From Desulfovibrio litoralis DSM 11393 (lineage in GTDB: Bacteria; Desulfobacterota; Desulfovibrionia; Desulfovibrionales; Desulfovibrionaceae), in assembly GCF_900143255.1 (NCBI RefSeq), contig NZ_FRDI01000004.1, positions 1 through 64,000 of the forward strand: 64,000 nt of DNA, read 5' to 3'. Shown piece after piece: positions 63,679 through 64,000 of the stretch; the first letter of the stretch is position 1, and the number at the start of each line of letters is the position of its first letter. A model generated the notes under the pieces. That model saw nothing but the letters and a program-made list of their open reading frames with translations. It did no database searches and was not told where the DNA came from. Both the position numbers and the translations under genes were made by a program.

Positions 63679-63897
63679 TTATTGTGGGCGTGAGGTGCTT
63701 GGATAAAGGTTTAAGCCTGTTTCGTTGGCGATTAGCATGGCTTCTGTCAAAAACATTAAGTCAGTCCACATATGTTCGTTTAAAGCGGGGTTATTGGCTA
63801 TTGTTTCTAAATCAATAGTACAACCGGAACGTTGAAAGGACATTTGATCAACAGATTCGGGACCAAGTAATGGAAAAGGAAACTTGCTATGCAACAT
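63679..63897 (-). CDS. small protein of unknown function
   Basis: 72 residues, cytoplasmic, no signal or membrane segment, two-part character: a Pro/Phe-rich N-terminus and a helical acidic centre (about 28-60, NPALNEHMWTDLMFLTEAMLIANETG). I recognise no family. The composition is natural rather than random, and CGGAG lies nine bases before ATG. That RBS sits inside a hairpin (63905-63942), so translation may be gated. It follows a repeat element and faces the dcw cluster convergently, without an overlapping gene. Confidence 0.5.
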   Translation of the reverse strand: MLHSKFPFPLLGPESVDQMSFQRSGCTIDLETIANNPALNEHMWTDLMFLTEAMLIANETGLNLYPSTSRPQ

Positions 63898-63904
63898 AAA
63901 GAAA

Positions 63905-63942
63905 AACTCCGGTAATTATTATAAAAAATTCTTACCGAAGTT
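63905..63942 (-). terminator. terminator-like hairpin overlapping an RBS
   Basis: Arms AACTCCGGTAA (63905-63915) and TTACCGAAGTT (63932-63942) pair at ten of eleven positions. On the minus strand a T-run (TTTTTC) follows. The distal arm contains the CGGAG that precedes the 72-residue ORF. It may end a gene coming in from beyond the window and/or control the small ORF. Confidence 0.5.
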
Positions 63943-64000
63943 ATAGCAAATTATAAACCAAGTTAATAAAATCAGATAGTTATATTTATTTTGAATCTCT

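Overview
The window looks like a chromosome segment of a low-GC, Gram-negative, sulfate-reducing bacterium of the Desulfovibrionaceae or a close relative. This is inferred from gene content, not from a database match. The evidence is a dissimilatory-type ATP sulfurylase, a CoA-disulfide-reductase/rhodanese fusion, a TauE/SafE exporter, a P-loop/phosphotransacetylase next to acetate kinase, a HesB-like protein read through an in-frame TGA (selenocysteine), a DAP-type murein cluster without ddl, and a heptosyltransferase-like LPS enzyme. Intergenic regions are very AT-rich, and several genes start with TTG or GTG.

Layout. 1-522: two IS200/IS605-type transposase remnants arranged tail to head, with hairpin ends and an RBS-sequestering stem. 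586-4425 (minus): a small lipoprotein, sat, and an FAD/rhodanese oxidoreductase. 4518-8060 (minus): an amino-acid-type binding protein followed by a hybrid histidine kinase. 8164-15026 (minus): galU, glmM, a YkgJ-type cysteine-cluster protein, then pta-ackA. 15259-18136 (minus): a Slam-like TPR/outer-membrane barrel protein with a FecR-domain secreted protein and a 49-codon signal-peptide leader ORF. 18237-19436 (minus): argD. 19852-21839 (plus): metF coupled to a family 9 glycosyltransferase. Then TauE (minus), dapA with a 253-bp tandem duplication of its 3' end and terminator, coaX (minus), the HesB-like selenoprotein (minus), htpX, tenA, a bifunctional PFK-2/phosphatase-like gene, tRNA-Leu(TAG), tig-clpP-clpX, a lytic transglycosylase, an AddB-like nuclease, a nitronate monooxygenase-like gene, a haem-motif hybrid kinase with an HD-GYP response regulator, and a YcjF-like membrane protein (minus).

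45364-63357 is one division and cell wall (dcw) cluster: mraZ-rsmH-ftsL-ftsI-murE-murF-mraY-murD-ftsW-murG-murC-murB-ftsQ-ftsA-ftsZ. It is preceded by four TGG boxes spaced exactly 10 bp, the expected MraZ operator layout, and closed by two terminators. It makes lipid II from UDP-MurNAc and builds the divisome; glmM upstream feeds UDP-GlcNAc into it.

The least ordinary items are: (1) a HesB/IscA-like gene with TGA at the position of the first cluster cysteine and a SECIS-like hairpin just after it; (2) a family of four dispersed, structured, inverted-repeat-ended elements of about 115-197 bp, three of them just after terminators; (3) a Slam-like secretion pair with an unusual FecR-barrel partner and a duplicated signal-peptide leader; (4) the dapA tail duplication, whose two terminators differ at both sides of the same stem pair.
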